DNA from: Corynebacterium sp. UBA2622
Lineage (GTDB): Bacteria; Actinomycetota; Actinomycetes; Mycobacteriales; Mycobacteriaceae
Direction: 5' to 3'
Assembly: GCF_002339505.1 (NCBI RefSeq)
Contig: NZ_DDJO01000011.1
Span: 546 to 55,487 of the forward strand
DNA: 54,942 bases
The translations under genes were made by a program, and so were the position numbers. This document shows positions 37,520 to 46,097 of this stretch, piece after piece; position 1 is the stretch's first letter, and each line of letters starts with the position of its first letter. The notes under the pieces are model-generated. The model was given only the letters and a program-made list of their open reading frames with translations, was not told the DNA's origin and searched no databases.

Positions 37520-39031
37520 CTACTTCTCCTGCAGCTTCTTGTACTGGGCCTCGACGTCGTCGAGACCGCCCAGGTTCGAGAACGCCTGCTCCGGGTAGGC
37601 GTCGAACTCGCCCTCGCAGAGGCGGTCGAACGCGTCGATCGTCTCCTCCAGCGGCACGTAGGAGCCCTCGTCGCCCGTGAACTTCTTCGCGACGAAGAAG
37701 TTCTGGCCGAGGAAGCGCTCCAGCTTGCGGGCGCGCATGACGGTGATCTTGTCTTCCTCGGACAGCTCGTCCATGCCCAGGATGGCGATGATGTCCTGCA
37801 GCTCCTTGTTCTTCTGCAGGATGCCGATCACCTTCTGCGCCACGTTGTAGTGGCGCTCGCCCACGATGCCCGGCTCGAGGATGCGCGAGGTCGAGGTCAG
37901 CGGATCCACGGCGGGGTAGATGCCCTTCGACGCGATGGAGCGGGAAAGCTCCGTGGTGGCGTCGAGGTGGGCGAAGGTGGTCGCCGGCGCCGGGTCAGTG
38001 TAGTCGTCCGCGGGGACGTACACGGCCTGCAGCGAGGTGATGGAGCGGCCCTTGGTCGAGGTGATGCGCTCCTGGAGCACACCCATCTCATCGGCCAGGG
38101 TGGGCTGGTAACCCACGGCCGAGGGCATGCGGCCCAGAAGGGTGGACACCTCGGAGCCGGCCTGGGTGAAGCGGAAGATGTTGTCGATGAACAGCAGCAC
38201 GTCCTGGTTCTGCTCATCGCGGAAGTACTCCGCCATGGTCAGGCCGGACAGGGCCACGCGCATGCGGACCCCGGGCGGCTCGTCCATCTGGCCGAAGACA
38301 AGGGCGGTATCGGGGAGAACGCCCATGTCCTCCATCTCGAGGAAGAGGTCGGTTCCCTCGCGGGTGCGCTCACCCACACCGGCGAACACGGAGGTGCCCG
38401 AGAACTCGCGGGCGATACGGGTGATCATCTCCTGGATGAGCACCGTCTTGCCCACGCCCGCGCCACCGAACAGGCCGATCTTGCCGCCCTTGACGTACGG
38501 GGTGAGAAGGTCGATGACCTTGATGCCGGTCTCCAGGATCTCCGTCTTGCCCTCGAGGTCCTTGAAGGCGGGCGGCTCGCGGTGGATGCCCCACCGCTCC
38601 CCGTCCTTGCCCACCGACGGGTCGTCCAGGCACTCGCCGAGGGCGTTGAAAACGTGGCCCTTGACCTGGTCACCGACCGGCACGGAGATAGGGTTGCCGG
38701 AGTCGCGCACCTGCGCGCCGCGGACCAGACCGTCGGTCGGGGCCATGGCGATGGTGCGGACGAGGTTGTCGCCCAGGAACTGAGCCACCTCGAGGGTGAT
38801 GGTCTTGGACAGGTCGCCCAGCTCGATGTCGACGTGCAGGGCGTTGTATAGCTCGGGCAGCTCGCCGCGCGGGAATTCCACGTCGACGACGGCACCGATC
38901 ACGCGCACGACTCGGCCGTTGTCGGAACCCGCGGGGTTCTGGACATTTTCGGCCCCGGCGGAGGGAGCCGGAGTCCCGGCCCCGCCCGACGGCTCGTCAA
39001 TGCGCTCCTCAAAAGAGTGAGCAGTAGTCAT
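37520..39031 (-). CDS. atpD: ATP synthase F1 subunit beta
   Basis: This is the catalytic subunit, 503 aa. It has Walker A GGAGVGKT, the catalytic Glu in GVGERTREG, Walker B VLLFIDNIF and the adenine-site VPADDYTDPAP region. The N terminus carries an Ala/Gly/Pro-rich extension of about 35 residues before GRVVRVIGAVVDVEFP, longer than in many relatives. It lies 3 bp after atpG and 10 bp before atpC. Confidence 0.97.
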   Translation of the reverse strand: MTTAHSFEERIDEPSGGAGTPAPSAGAENVQNPAGSDNGRVVRVIGAVVDVEFPRGELPELYNALHVDIELGDLSKTITLEVAQFLGDNLVRTIAMAPTDGLVRGAQVRDSGNPISVPVGDQVKGHVFNALGECLDDPSVGKDGERWGIHREPPAFKDLEGKTEILETGIKVIDLLTPYVKGGKIGLFGGAGVGKTVLIQEMITRIAREFSGTSVFAGVGERTREGTDLFLEMEDMGVLPDTALVFGQMDEPPGVRMRVALSGLTMAEYFRDEQNQDVLLFIDNIFRFTQAGSEVSTLLGRMPSAVGYQPTLADEMGVLQERITSTKGRSITSLQAVYVPADDYTDPAPATTFAHLDATTELSRSIASKGIYPAVDPLTSTSRILEPGIVGERHYNVAQKVIGILQKNKELQDIIAILGMDELSEEDKITVMRARKLERFLGQNFFVAKKFTGDEGSYVPLEETIDAFDRLCEGEFDAYPEQAFSNLGGLDDVEAQYKKLQEK

Positions 39032-39034
39032 ATC

Positions 39035-40009
39035 TTAGTCACTTTCTCCGCTACCGGTCAGCGCGCCGGCGCCGCCGATAATCTCGGTGATTTCCTGGGT
39101 GATTTTTGCCTGACGGGCTTGGTTGGCCTCACGCGACAGGTTGTTGGCCAGGTCCGTCGCGTTATCCGTCGCGTTCTTCATGGCGGTGCGGCGCGAGGCG
39201 GACTCGGACGCCGACGACTCCAAAAAGATCGAGTAGAGGCTTCTCGAGACGTAGACCGGGAGCAGCTCGGACATCAGCGTCTCCGGATCCGGCTCGAAGT
39301 CCATGTTGGGCAGGACGTCGCCGCTGGTGGTGAGCATGTCATCCTGCTTGTACTCGTACTCGGTGAGAACCGGCTCAATCGGCAGGAGCTGGTGGACGCG
39401 CGCCTCCTGGGTCAGCATGGACACGAACTCGGTGTAGACGACGTGCACCTGATCGAAACCGCGCACGCGCTGGCCCTCTGGCGCATCGACCCCTTCGCGC
39501 CATTCCACATCTCCCTCGGAACCGGCGAGGAACCCGTTGACGATGTGGTGGCGCACGTCGTGCGTGCCCTCCCAAGTCGGCTTCTGGGACCACCCGGTCC
39601 AGGCACCAGCCACGTCCATCTCACGGAAGCGGAAGTGCGTGACACCCTTGCCGCCCGTGACGAAGCGAACGACCTCGTAGCCCGCGTCCTTCAGGGCGCG
39701 CTCCAGCTCGGCCGTCTTCTTCAGGACGTTGTGATTGTAACCGCCGGCCATACCGCGGTCGGAGGTGACCACGAGGATGGCTGCGACCCGACCGTTCTCA
39801 CGCTCGCGGAGCATGGGGTGGTCGAGGGAGCTCGCAGCCGCGAGGCGCTCCATGACGCGCAACAGCTCGTCCGCGTAGGGCTTGGCGGCCTCCACGCGTT
39901 GCTGGGCCTTGGTGATCTGCGATGTCGCGATCAGCTCCTGGGCCTTCGTGATTTTCTTCGTGGAGTTGACGGACCGGATGCGGTCACGCAATTCGCGAAG
40001 TGTTGCCAT
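39035..40009 (-). CDS. atpG: ATP synthase F1 subunit gamma
   Basis: This is the central rotor shaft, 324 aa. The N-terminal helix (LRELRDRIRSVNSTKKITKAQELIA) and the C-terminal helix (SRRTAMKNATDNATDLANNL) are the conserved coiled-coil parts. Residues about 190-240 contain an acidic insert found in actinobacterial gamma subunits. A G/A-rich ribosome site precedes the ATG. Confidence 0.96.
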   Translation of the reverse strand: MATLRELRDRIRSVNSTKKITKAQELIATSQITKAQQRVEAAKPYADELLRVMERLAAASSLDHPMLRERENGRVAAILVVTSDRGMAGGYNHNVLKKTAELERALKDAGYEVVRFVTGGKGVTHFRFREMDVAGAWTGWSQKPTWEGTHDVRHHIVNGFLAGSEGDVEWREGVDAPEGQRVRGFDQVHVVYTEFVSMLTQEARVHQLLPIEPVLTEYEYKQDDMLTTSGDVLPNMDFEPDPETLMSELLPVYVSRSLYSIFLESSASESASRRTAMKNATDNATDLANNLSREANQARQAKITQEITEIIGGAGALTGSGESD

Positions 40010-40056
40010 GGTGTTCTCCCCTCCCTTCCTTTAGTAGTGCTTTTCCAAGTTGTTCA

Positions 40057-41691
40057 CTACTTGGAGCGGTTGACGTTGAGCTGGTGCTTGGAGACCTCGC
40101 TGGCATCCAGGGCCTGGGCCTCGGGCTCGCGCACGATGCGCTCGCCCTCGCTGGACTGGAAGCCACGCGCGAAGTCCTCGTTGACGCGCAGGAGCGTCTC
40201 CTTGGACCGGTCGTCGAGCGCGGCGCCGCCGGCAATCTGCTCGTAAACCTCTGGGGCGTTGGAGCGGATGTGCTCCTGCAGCTCGGACTCGTAGCGGCGG
40301 ACATCTCCGACGGGAACGACGTCGAAGGCGCCCTCGTTCGCGAGCCAGATCGAAATGATCTGGTACTCGACGGGCTGCGGGGAGTTCTCCGGCTGCTTGA
40401 GCAGCTCAACGAGACGCTGGCCGCGCTCGAGCTGGCGCTTGGAGGCGGAGTCCAGGTCGGAGGCGAAGGCGGCGAAGGCCTCGAGGTCGCGGTAGGCCGC
40501 GAGGTCGAGACGCAGGTTGCCGGCGACCTTCTTCATGCCCTTGGTCTGCGCCGCGCCGCCAACGCGGGACACGGAGATACCCACATCGATGGCCGGGCGC
40601 ACGCCCTGGTTGAAGAGGTCGGACTGCAGGAACACCTGGCCGTCGGTGATCGAGATGACGTTGGTCGGGATAAACGCGCCCACGTCGTTCGCCTTGGTCT
40701 CGATGATCGGCAGGGCCGTCAGGGAGCCCGCGCCGAGCTCGTCGTTGAGCTTGGCGGCGCGCTCCAGGAGACGGGAGTGCAGGTAGAAAACGTCGCCCGG
40801 GTACGCCTCGCGCCCCGGCGGGCGGCGCAGAAGCAGGGAGATCGCGCGGTAGGCCTCGGCCTGCTTGGTCAGGTCATCGTAGATCACCAGAACGTGCTTG
40901 CCCTGGTACATCCAGTGCTGGCCGAGCGCGGCGCCGGAGAACGGCGCGAGCCACTTGAAGCCCGCGGAGTCGGAGGCCGGAGCGGCCACGATCGTGGTGT
41001 ACTCCAGGGCGCCGTGCTCCTCGAGGGTGGCGCGGACACCGGCGATGGTGGAGCCCTTCTGGCCGACGGCGACGTAGATGCAGCGGACCTGCTTCGACGG
41101 GTCACCGGTCTCCCAGTAGGACTTCTGGTTCAGGATGGTGTCGATGCAGACCGCGGTCTTGCCGGTCTTGCGGTCGCCGATGATCAGCTGTCGCTGGCCG
41201 CGGCCGATCGGGGTCATCGCGTCAATGGCCTTGATGCCCGTGGCCATCGGCTCCTCGACCGGCTGGCGGTCCAGGACGCCCGCGGCCTGGAGCTCCAGGG
41301 CGCGCTCCTCGGTCGACTCGATCGGGCCGAGGCCGTCGATCGGCTGACCCAGGGGGTCGATGACGCGGCCGAGGAAGTTCTCCCCGACCGGGATGGAGAG
41401 GACCTCGCCGGTCCTCTTGACTTTGTCGCCCTCGGTGAGGGTTTCGAAGTTACCCAGGACGACGACACCGATGGTGTCGGTCTCAAGGTTCTGCGCAACG
41501 CCGATGACACCGTTGGGGAACTCGAGCAGCTCGTTCGTCATGCAGCCCGGCAGCCCAGAAACCTGGGCGATGCCGTCGGCAGCCGAAGTCACCACGCCGA
41601 CCTCCTCACGGGAGGCCTCCGCAGAGTAGCTCGAGGTGTAGTTCGCTATCGCGCTACGGATCTCATCGGAGGAGATCGTCAGCTCCGCCAT
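40057..41691 (-). CDS. atpA: ATP synthase F1 subunit alpha
   Basis: This is the non-catalytic nucleotide-binding subunit, 544 aa. It has Walker A GDRKTGKT, VLVIYDDLTKQAEAYR, the signature PAIDVGISVSRVG, and a C-terminal extension typical of actinobacteria. The ATG at 41691 (MAELTIS) has an AGGAA ribosome site; a longer open frame upstream lacks conserved sequence. Confidence 0.97.
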   Translation of the reverse strand: MAELTISSDEIRSAIANYTSSYSAEASREEVGVVTSAADGIAQVSGLPGCMTNELLEFPNGVIGVAQNLETDTIGVVVLGNFETLTEGDKVKRTGEVLSIPVGENFLGRVIDPLGQPIDGLGPIESTEERALELQAAGVLDRQPVEEPMATGIKAIDAMTPIGRGQRQLIIGDRKTGKTAVCIDTILNQKSYWETGDPSKQVRCIYVAVGQKGSTIAGVRATLEEHGALEYTTIVAAPASDSAGFKWLAPFSGAALGQHWMYQGKHVLVIYDDLTKQAEAYRAISLLLRRPPGREAYPGDVFYLHSRLLERAAKLNDELGAGSLTALPIIETKANDVGAFIPTNVISITDGQVFLQSDLFNQGVRPAIDVGISVSRVGGAAQTKGMKKVAGNLRLDLAAYRDLEAFAAFASDLDSASKRQLERGQRLVELLKQPENSPQPVEYQIISIWLANEGAFDVVPVGDVRRYESELQEHIRSNAPEVYEQIAGGAALDDRSKETLLRVNEDFARGFQSSEGERIVREPEAQALDASEVSKHQLNVNRSK

Positions 41692-41732
41692 GTTCTTCCT
41701 GCTCTCGGTAGATTGTTCCAGCATATTTTTCT

Positions 41733-42566
41733 TTAGTAGGCCGTGTTCGCGGCGAGGTCGGCGCGCAGGCGCATGATCTTGCCGCGCGTTGAGCCGTCAA
41801 TTTCCTCATCGCCCACCCGGATCACCATTCCGCCGAGGAGGCTGGGGTCTACCTCGGTGTGAACAGCCATCTCGCGGCCGTAAATGTTCTGAAGCTTTCC
41901 GGCGAGTGCCTCGCGCTGCGGCTCGCTCAGAGCCTCGGCGGTGGTCACCCGCGCCACGGTCTTGCCGCGCATCTGAGCAACCTCGTCCGCGAGGGCGGAA
42001 AGGTCGTCGATCGGGTTGTGCTTCGGGCGGCCGATCACCTGTAGCGCGAGGGCCTCGGTGAACATCGTCACCTTGCCGTAGATCACGTTGGCCAGAAGCC
42101 CGCGCCTCTGCTTCGCGTCCGCGGTGCGGTCGGACAGCAGCTGGGTGAGCTGCTTCTCGTTTTCAAGGACAACCGAGAGCTGGAAGAGCTCGTGCTCCAC
42201 CTTCTCAAGCTGGCCCTGCTCCTGCGCGCCGAGCAGCAGTGCGCGGCGCCCGAGGTGGATCAGCCCGTTGCGCATTTCGCGCGAGGAGGACCACTCCTGC
42301 CCCGCTGCTGCATGGAGGACCTTGCGGGTCGCGTCGGCCACCTTGGCGCCGAGAACATCGTCGACGATGCCCTGGCGGCCGGAGGCCTCGAGCGACTGGT
42401 CGGCGATGGCGACACGCAGTGCGCGCTCGCCGTCCAGCTGATCGACCACGAGGAAAAGCTCGGTGCCGATCTGCGCCGCTACAGCGACGGGGTTGTCGGA
42501 CCGGCGGACCAGCTCGTCGAGCTGAGCCGACACGTTCGCCTGTGCTTCGCGACTAGCTGCCTTCAT
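41733..42566 (-). CDS. atpH: ATP synthase F1 subunit delta
   Basis: This subunit is part of the peripheral stalk and joins F1 to the b subunits. At 277 aa it is longer than the ~180 residues of E. coli delta, with an N-terminal extension as usual in corynebacteria and mycobacteria. Conserved C-terminal segments are LSEPQREALAGKLQNIYG and EVDPSLLGGMVIRVGDEEIDGS. Confidence 0.95.
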   Translation of the reverse strand: MKAASREAQANVSAQLDELVRRSDNPVAVAAQIGTELFLVVDQLDGERALRVAIADQSLEASGRQGIVDDVLGAKVADATRKVLHAAAGQEWSSSREMRNGLIHLGRRALLLGAQEQGQLEKVEHELFQLSVVLENEKQLTQLLSDRTADAKQRRGLLANVIYGKVTMFTEALALQVIGRPKHNPIDDLSALADEVAQMRGKTVARVTTAEALSEPQREALAGKLQNIYGREMAVHTEVDPSLLGGMVIRVGDEEIDGSTRGKIMRLRADLAANTAY

Positions 42567-42571
42567 CTCGC

Positions 42572-43141
42572 CTACTTCCTCGTCGAGACGTGGTCGAGCT
42601 CGGCCAGGAAGTCGTCGATCGTGTTGGAGCGGCGGGTCGAATCCGACAGCTCCGTGCCGAGCAGACGCTCGGCCAGGGAGATCGAGTTCTGGCCCATCTC
42701 GTTGCGCAGCTCGGAGACAACCTGCTCGCGCGAGGCGAGAAGCTGCTTTTCACCGGACTCCACGATGCGGCGGGACTCCGCCTCGGCGTTTGCTCGGGCC
42801 TGAGCCTCGATCTCCTTGCCGCGTGCACGGGCGGCTTCACGGATCTCGGCGGCCTCGGCGCGTGCCTCGGCCAGCTCGGCATTGTTCTTCTCCAGGGCAG
42901 CCTTGGCCTCGGCCTGGGCGACCTGAGCACGCTCAATGCCGCCCTTGATCCGGTCTTCGCGCTCAGCGAGAACTTCCTGGAACTTCGGAAGGACATACTT
43001 CCAGAAGAGGAGGAAGACGACGATGAAGACGACCAAGGACCACACCACGTCGTACATGGCGGGCACAAGGATGTTGGGCTCCTTCTCCATGGGGAGGTGC
43101 TCACCTTCTGCCGCCACAATAAATTGAGTGACGTTTGTCAT
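42572..43141 (-). CDS. atpF: ATP synthase Fo subunit b
   Basis: This is the peripheral stalk b subunit, 189 aa. A membrane segment (residues about 28-48, VWSLVVFIVVFLLFWKYVLP) is followed by a long charged helix (AEAKAALEKNNAELAEARAE). It is 5 bp upstream of atpH. Confidence 0.95.
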   Translation of the reverse strand: MTNVTQFIVAAEGEHLPMEKEPNILVPAMYDVVWSLVVFIVVFLLFWKYVLPKFQEVLAEREDRIKGGIERAQVAQAEAKAALEKNNAELAEARAEAAEIREAARARGKEIEAQARANAEAESRRIVESGEKQLLASREQVVSELRNEMGQNSISLAERLLGTELSDSTRRSNTIDDFLAELDHVSTRK

Positions 43142-43187
43142 GGGTTGCTCCTGATCTAAAAAGGTTGACGGTGGTGCGTGGGGCTTT

Positions 43188-43433
43188 TTAGAACAGGAAG
43201 CCGGCGACGAGGCCGATCAGGGCGAGGGCCTCGACGAAGGCGATACCCAGGAACATCGTGGTACGGAGCTGGCCGGCCATCTCGGGCTGGCGGGCCATGC
43301 CCTCGACGGTCTTGCCGACGAGCATGCCGATGCCGATGCCCGGGCCGATGGTGGCGATGCCGTAGCCGATGGACTGAAGGCCGTCGAACGAAGTGACGGT
43401 CTCGTTTGCCTGAGCGAGGATGATGTCGTTCAT
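43188..43433 (-). CDS. atpE: ATP synthase Fo subunit c
   Basis: This is the rotor-ring subunit, 81 aa, with two membrane helices. The first has the glycine motif GPGIGIGMLVG. The second carries the proton-binding E68 (FVEALALIGLV), with the polar loop EGMARQPE between them. There are no extra residues that would suggest Na+ specificity. Confidence 0.96.
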   Translation of the reverse strand: MNDIILAQANETVTSFDGLQSIGYGIATIGPGIGIGMLVGKTVEGMARQPEMAGQLRTTMFLGIAFVEALALIGLVAGFLF

Positions 43434-43537
43434 GTGAAAGTCGTTCCCTTTCTTGGTGCCCGCCAGCTGACTTGCGTGGCCGGGCGAGTGACGAAATGTG
43501 TGGGGTTATTCAGTTTGGCCAGGTGTTTCGCGTCTTG

Positions 43538-44332
43538 CTAGTGCGCGTCAGCGTGCAGCGAGAGTTCGATGTACACGGCCGTCAGGAGGGCGAAAATGTA
43601 CGCCTGCAGGAAGATGATGATCATCTCGTACAGGGTGAACAGCAGCGCTGCGATGAGGGTCAGACCGCTCACACCCGTCCATGCGTTCAGCTGCCAGAAG
43701 AAGAAGTTCGTGGCGGAGTACAGCAGGACGAGAATGATGTGGCCCGCGAGGAAGTTCGCCATGAGACGAAGAGCCAGCGTGACCGGTCGCAGAATGAACG
43801 TCGAGAAGAACTCGATCGGAACCACGAGGATGTGGAGGAAGGGCGGCAACCCCGGGATCACCACGGAGTGCTTGAAGTACCGCATTCCGTAGCGCTGAAT
43901 GCCGGCGTAGATCATCACGATGTACGCAACCACCGCGAGCACGACCGGCATGCCGATGCGTGCGTTCGGGGAGATGTTGAGGAACGGGATGATCGTCGCC
44001 GCATTCATGAACAGGATTGTGAAGAAGATGGTGGCGATAACCGGAAGGAACCGCTTCCCATCCTTCTTGCCCAGCGTGTCTTCCGCGATGTTGACGCGGA
44101 CAAAGTCCACGCCCATCTCCGCCAGGTTCTGCAGACCCTTAGGAACCAGCTGCGGCTTCCTAAACGCAATAACAAAAAGGAGCACCAGAACAGCCGCAAC
44201 AAACAGGCGGACAATCATGATGCGATCCAGCGCGAACCATCCATTGGCGAAGTCTCCGCCAATGAGCTGGCCGTACGTTTGCCCCGGGAAAAATTCTGGA
44301 CCAAGTGCGGGCGCGTGGAAGGTACCCTTCAT
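43538..44332 (-). CDS. atpB: ATP synthase Fo subunit a
   Basis: This is the proton-channel subunit, 264 aa, with five to six membrane segments. The essential Arg is in RPVTLALRLMANFLAGH, and the C-terminal helix QAYIFALLTAVYIELSLHADAH is conserved. The ATG at 44332 (MKGTFHAP) is chosen because the conserved sequence begins there; the GAGGG before it is too close to be a good ribosome site, so a TTG four codons upstream (44344) remains possible. It is the first gene of atpBEFHAGDC. Confidence 0.93.
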   Translation of the reverse strand: MKGTFHAPALGPEFFPGQTYGQLIGGDFANGWFALDRIMIVRLFVAAVLVLLFVIAFRKPQLVPKGLQNLAEMGVDFVRVNIAEDTLGKKDGKRFLPVIATIFFTILFMNAATIIPFLNISPNARIGMPVVLAVVAYIVMIYAGIQRYGMRYFKHSVVIPGLPPFLHILVVPIEFFSTFILRPVTLALRLMANFLAGHIILVLLYSATNFFFWQLNAWTGVSGLTLIAALLFTLYEMIIIFLQAYIFALLTAVYIELSLHADAH

Positions 44333-44592
44333 GCCCTCGGCCAAAGTTGTAACGCTCAGCGTTCTCTCCCGTTCTCGGGCCGCACCCGTTTGCGCGGGCA
44401 CGGTGCGATGGACGTCTTCAAGTCAACTGCTTCCGCGGCGGACTCCGTCGCACATCAGCGACCGCGGTGCAGGGGATGTTTCTTCAGGCAGTTCAACGCC
44501 AACTCGCAAGCAGGTCGATATCTACCTCAAGCAAACCCAGCGGTTAGCCTAACAGGTCGATGCCCCTTTTTTCGCTTCAGGGGGGTTCGTGT

Positions 44593-44612
44593 TTTCCCCA
44601 GTATGGGGGAAA
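44593..44612. promoter_or_regulatory. Inverted repeat upstream of the atp operon
   Basis: TTTCCCC (44593-44599) and GGGGAAA (44606-44612) form a 7-bp inverted repeat with a 6-nt centre. An alternative pairing GGGGG / CCCCC begins inside it (44605-44619). It could be an operator or a leader structure; the function is unknown. Confidence 0.35.
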
Positions 44613-44715
44613 CTCCCCCACCGGGGCGGATACGGCAGGTTCAGGCGTTTTTGCGCCCCCTGTTAGCTGCGTCACACGCGCCGTCGGCCCAGCTCACAGC
44701 GGGCCGGAAACGCGG

Positions 44716-44747
44716 AAAGGGCCGGTCGGGCAACTCCCGTCCGGCCC
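44716..44747 (-). terminator. Terminator-like hairpin after the AtpI-like gene
   Basis: GGGCCGG / CCGGCCC form the stem, with an inner GGG / CCC pairing. On the minus strand it is followed by TTT. It lies 17 bp after the stop and may allow partial read-through into atpB. Confidence 0.6.
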
Positions 44748-44763
44748 GCGGGCTGCTTCTCCC

Positions 44764-45261
44764 CTACCGCCCGATGTAGCCCACGCGCGAGGTCATCACA
44801 CCCCACGCCTCGGCCGTGAGCACCACGACGAGCGCGAGGATCGCAGTCACCCCGAACGCGGTGTGGTCGTAGAACTGCATGTCGCGGATCAGCATGAGCA
44901 CGATGATCAGGACCACCATCTTGACCAGCCACCCCCCGAGGACGGTCGCCATCGTCACCGAGGGCGACGTGCCCGACGTCGCGAGAACGGAGGCGGCGGT
45001 CAGGAGCACGAATCCCCCGCCGATGGCGGCGCCGATGAGCACCGCCCAGAGCCCCGGAAGCCCGCGGGCCGCACCCCAGGCGATGAAGGAGAGCACCGTC
45101 AGGCCCAGCAGCACCCACGCGCCGAGGCGGAGGGCGCGGGTCAGGGGGAGGCGGGGGTCGTCGAAACCCGCGGTGTCGTTGACGCGGAGCTCGCCCTCGC
45201 TTGGCGACGCCCCCGCGGCGCCTTCCCGGTTCGTGTCCTGGTCCTTCGGCAGATGAGTCAC
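44764..45261 (-). CDS. AtpI-like membrane protein
   Basis: This 165-aa protein has a hydrophilic N terminus and four membrane segments (LGAWVLLGLTVLSFIAWGA; LWAVLIGAAIGGGFVLLTA; VLGGWLVKMVVLIIVLMLI; AFGVTAILALVVVLTAEAWGV). Position and topology fit the AtpI/UncI group, which helps assemble the c-ring or supply cations; sequence similarity within that group is weak. It starts at GTG 45261, 8 nt after TAGGAT. A hairpin separates it from atpB, so its linkage to the operon may be partial. Confidence 0.75.
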   Translation of the reverse strand: MTHLPKDQDTNREGAAGASPSEGELRVNDTAGFDDPRLPLTRALRLGAWVLLGLTVLSFIAWGAARGLPGLWAVLIGAAIGGGFVLLTAASVLATSGTSPSVTMATVLGGWLVKMVVLIIVLMLIRDMQFYDHTAFGVTAILALVVVLTAEAWGVMTSRVGYIGR

Positions 45262-45269
45262 GGGGCCAC

Positions 45270-45275
45270 ATCCTA
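45270..45275 (-). promoter_or_regulatory. -10 hexamer TAGGAT of the AtpI-like gene
   Basis: TAGGAT lies 8 nt before the GTG at 45261. Confidence 0.45.
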
Positions 45276-45358
45276 CCGACCGGCGTGGTCAACTGCGTAA
45301 CCCGCGGTCACCGGTGGAGGGTGGGACGTCGACAAGCGGGGGCCGGGCGTTTCGGGGC

Positions 45359-45364
45359 TAGGGT
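45359..45364 (+). promoter_or_regulatory. -10 hexamer TAGGGT of the NAD(P)-binding protein gene
   Basis: TAGGGT predicts a start about 35 nt before the ATG at 45405, giving a leader with an AGAAGGAG ribosome site. This contrasts with the leaderless genes around it. Confidence 0.5.
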
Positions 45365-45404
45365 GGGAACGGCTGTACCGGTTGAACAACAGAAGGAGAC
45401 TCCC

Positions 45405-46070
45405 ATGTCATACAAGGTGGCAATCATCGGCGCGCACGGAAAGGTGGCGCTGCGGGCGATCCCGCACATCGTCGGACAGGGCGACGAGGTCGTCGGGGTG
45501 ATCCGCAGGCAGGAGCAGTCCGACGACCTCGAGAAGGCCGGGGCGACGCCCGTGGTCTTCGACATCCAGAACGGCGACGAGGCCTCCATGACTGAGCTTT
45601 TCGCCTCGCGCGGCGTGGACACCGTGGTGTGGTCCGCCGGAGCGGGCGGTGGTGACCCCGAGCGCACCTGGGCCGTCGACCGCGACGCCGCGGTCCGCTC
45701 GATGGACGCCGCCGCGAAGGCGGGTGTGAAGCACTACGTGATGGTCTCTTACTTCGGGGCCGGCCCGGACCACGGGGTCCCGGAGGACAACGACTTTTAC
45801 GCCTACGCCCAGGCCAAGACGGAGGCCGACGCCCACCTCGAGCGCTCAGGCCTGAGCTTCACCCTGTTGCGCCCCAGCCGGCTCACCTTCGAGGAGGGCA
45901 CCGGGCGCATCGACGCCTCGGCGGACGAGGCCGGGGAGACGAGCCGCGACAACGTGGCGCTGGCCATTGCGGCGGCTGTGCACAACGGCCCCGCGGAGGG
46001 CGAGGCGCTCAACCGGGTGATCGAGTTCAACGACGGCGACACGCCGGTGGAGGACGTCTTCCGGGTCTGA
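45405..46070 (+). CDS. NAD(P)-binding Rossmann-fold protein (atypical SDR, NmrA/YwnB-like)
   Basis: This is a 221-aa cytosolic protein. It starts with the dinucleotide-binding KVAIIGAHGKVALRAIP, then VVFDIQNGD, VVWSAGAGGGDPERTWAVDRDA, and the YAYAQAK/TEADAHLERSGLSFTLLRP segment of atypical short-chain dehydrogenases. The catalytic Tyr-x3-Lys is approximated by Y-AQAK. It could be a reductase or a redox-sensing binder; the substrate is unknown. A strong AGAAGGAG ribosome site defines the start. It is convergent with the WecA-type gene. Confidence 0.8.
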   Translation: MSYKVAIIGAHGKVALRAIPHIVGQGDEVVGVIRRQEQSDDLEKAGATPVVFDIQNGDEASMTELFASRGVDTVVWSAGAGGGDPERTWAVDRDAAVRSMDAAAKAGVKHYVMVSYFGAGPDHGVPEDNDFYAYAQAKTEADAHLERSGLSFTLLRPSRLTFEEGTGRIDASADEAGETSRDNVALAIAAAVHNGPAEGEALNRVIEFNDGDTPVEDVFRV

Positions 46071-46097
46071 CGCGCCCGCGCCGCGGCACGTGGCACT

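Larger units (their letters stand above)
44333..44763. other. Leader region of the atp operon
   Basis: This 431-bp gene-free stretch holds the AtpI-like gene's terminator at its right end, a TTTCCCC / GGGGAAA inverted repeat at 44593-44612, and a weak -10-like TAGGCT (minus strand, 44546-44551). The long leader of atpB has no recognised riboswitch. Confidence 0.5.
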
